NCBI GenBank assembly: GCA_022823665.1
Contig: JAJEHN010000020.1
Coordinates: 1-64,000 of the forward strand
DNA: 64,000 nucleotides
Source: Thermoanaerobaculia bacterium
Lineage (GTDB): Bacteria; Acidobacteriota; Thermoanaerobaculia; Multivoradales; Multivoraceae
Direction: 5' to 3'
The notes under the pieces: generated by a model
Databases searched by the model: none
Told to the model about the DNA's origin: nothing
Seen by the model: the letters and a program-made list of their open reading frames with translations, nothing else
Shown: positions 63,844 through 64,000 of the stretch, one piece after another
Position numbering within the stretch: position 1 is the first letter of the stretch
Layout of the letters: the number at the start of each line of letters is the position of its first letter
Made by a program: the position numbers and the translations under genes

Positions 63844-64000
63844 TCAGGCCGAGTTCGCCGCCTCGAACGTGGCCGCGAGGGCTAGCGTTCGGCGGTCGCT
63901 GCCTCTTGAAGTGACGATCTGCAGGCCGACCGGCAGGCCCGATGGGCCGATTCCGCAGGGGACGGAGATCGCCGGGCAGCCGGTGACGGTGATCGAGTAG
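63844..64000 (-). CDS. Amidase-signature family protein, C-terminal end only
   Basis: The last ~51 codons are visible, cut by the window edge. The peptide YSITVTGCPAISVPCGIGPS and GLPVGLQIVTSRGSDRRTLALAA is the standard C-terminal signature of amidase-family enzymes (GxPAISVPxGxxxxGLPVGLQI). Active-site residues lie outside the window. Not the same gene as the amidase at 34278, whose C-terminus differs. Confidence 0.85.
   Translation of the reverse strand, partial: YSITVTGCPAISVPCGIGPSGLPVGLQIVTSRGSDRRTLALAATFEAANSA

Noticed and set aside
1..64000. CRISPR array, rRNA, insertion sequence or prophage
   Set aside because: No regularly spaced repeats, no transposase, integrase or phage structural motifs were seen.

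Overview
The window is about 67% GC, densely packed, and coded on both strands. It carries two TonB-dependent receptors, many secreted or lipoprotein products, two PQQ dehydrogenases, a DUF6152 protein, four members of an uncharacterised secreted family, and a CopC/CopD pair. This repertoire suggests an environmental Gram-negative bacterium, most plausibly Acidobacteriota. That assignment is inference from gene content only: there is no rRNA or other phylogenetic marker here.

Layout. 1-4028 (minus) is a type I restriction-modification operon hsdM-hsdS-hsdR, with hsdR running off the left edge. 4505-11021 holds a VOC-fold protein, a minus-strand operon of two tandem Nramp-related transporters plus a beta-propeller lipoprotein, and copC-copD on the plus strand. 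11111-15750 (minus) is a cytochrome c/copper monooxygenase-like protein, a rhodanese lipoprotein and a TonB-dependent receptor. 15887-20186 (plus) is an unknown secreted protein, a DUF547-radical SAM fusion and a GT-C membrane glycosyltransferase. 20478-22525 (minus) is an AhpD-fold protein whose CxxC motif reads C-x-x-UGA, a strong selenoprotein candidate, translationally coupled behind another unknown secreted protein. 22578-27818 holds a sugar-epimerase-like SDR and a cytochrome c-PQQ dehydrogenase with overlapping divergent start codons, then two more unknown secreted proteins and a 39-residue membrane microprotein. 27820-35822 holds DUF6152, a second TonB receptor, two uncharacterised proteins, a PhoD-like phosphatase and a Tat-lipoprotein amidase. 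35835-44087 is a mixed region (RraA-like, DUF5671, nitronate monooxygenase-like, P-loop protein, DUF3604/PHP lipoprotein, DUF4399 lipoprotein, acyl-CoA dehydrogenase). 44159-52357 has a PQQ dehydrogenase lipoprotein, a thioredoxin-fold protein, a fused indolepyruvate:ferredoxin oxidoreductase, an enoyl-CoA hydratase and an SDR. 52505-54940 has a VapBC-type toxin-antitoxin pair and a small membrane protein/methyltransferase pair. 54977-63056 has two giant carboxypeptidase-regulatory-repeat proteins with a truncated third copy between them. The right edge has an unknown secreted protein and the 3' end of an amidase.

How it fits together. Much of the window serves the cell envelope: outer-membrane uptake (TonB receptors), periplasmic oxidation (PQQ enzymes, cytochrome c domains), metal handling (CopCD, Nramp-like) and secreted proteins of unknown role. 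Cytoplasmic catabolism (acyl-CoA dehydrogenase, enoyl-CoA hydratase, SDRs, 2-oxoacid oxidoreductase) is interspersed.

Three non-coding patterns stand out. First, a 41-nt double-hairpin repeat with covarying stems sits at several convergent gene junctions, with shorter relatives inside two genes. Second, many genes have a TANNNT box 6-9 nt before the start codon and no clear Shine-Dalgarno, suggesting leaderless transcription. Third, there is a deletion scar in the giant-protein array. No tRNA, rRNA, CRISPR array, insertion sequence or replication origin was recognised.
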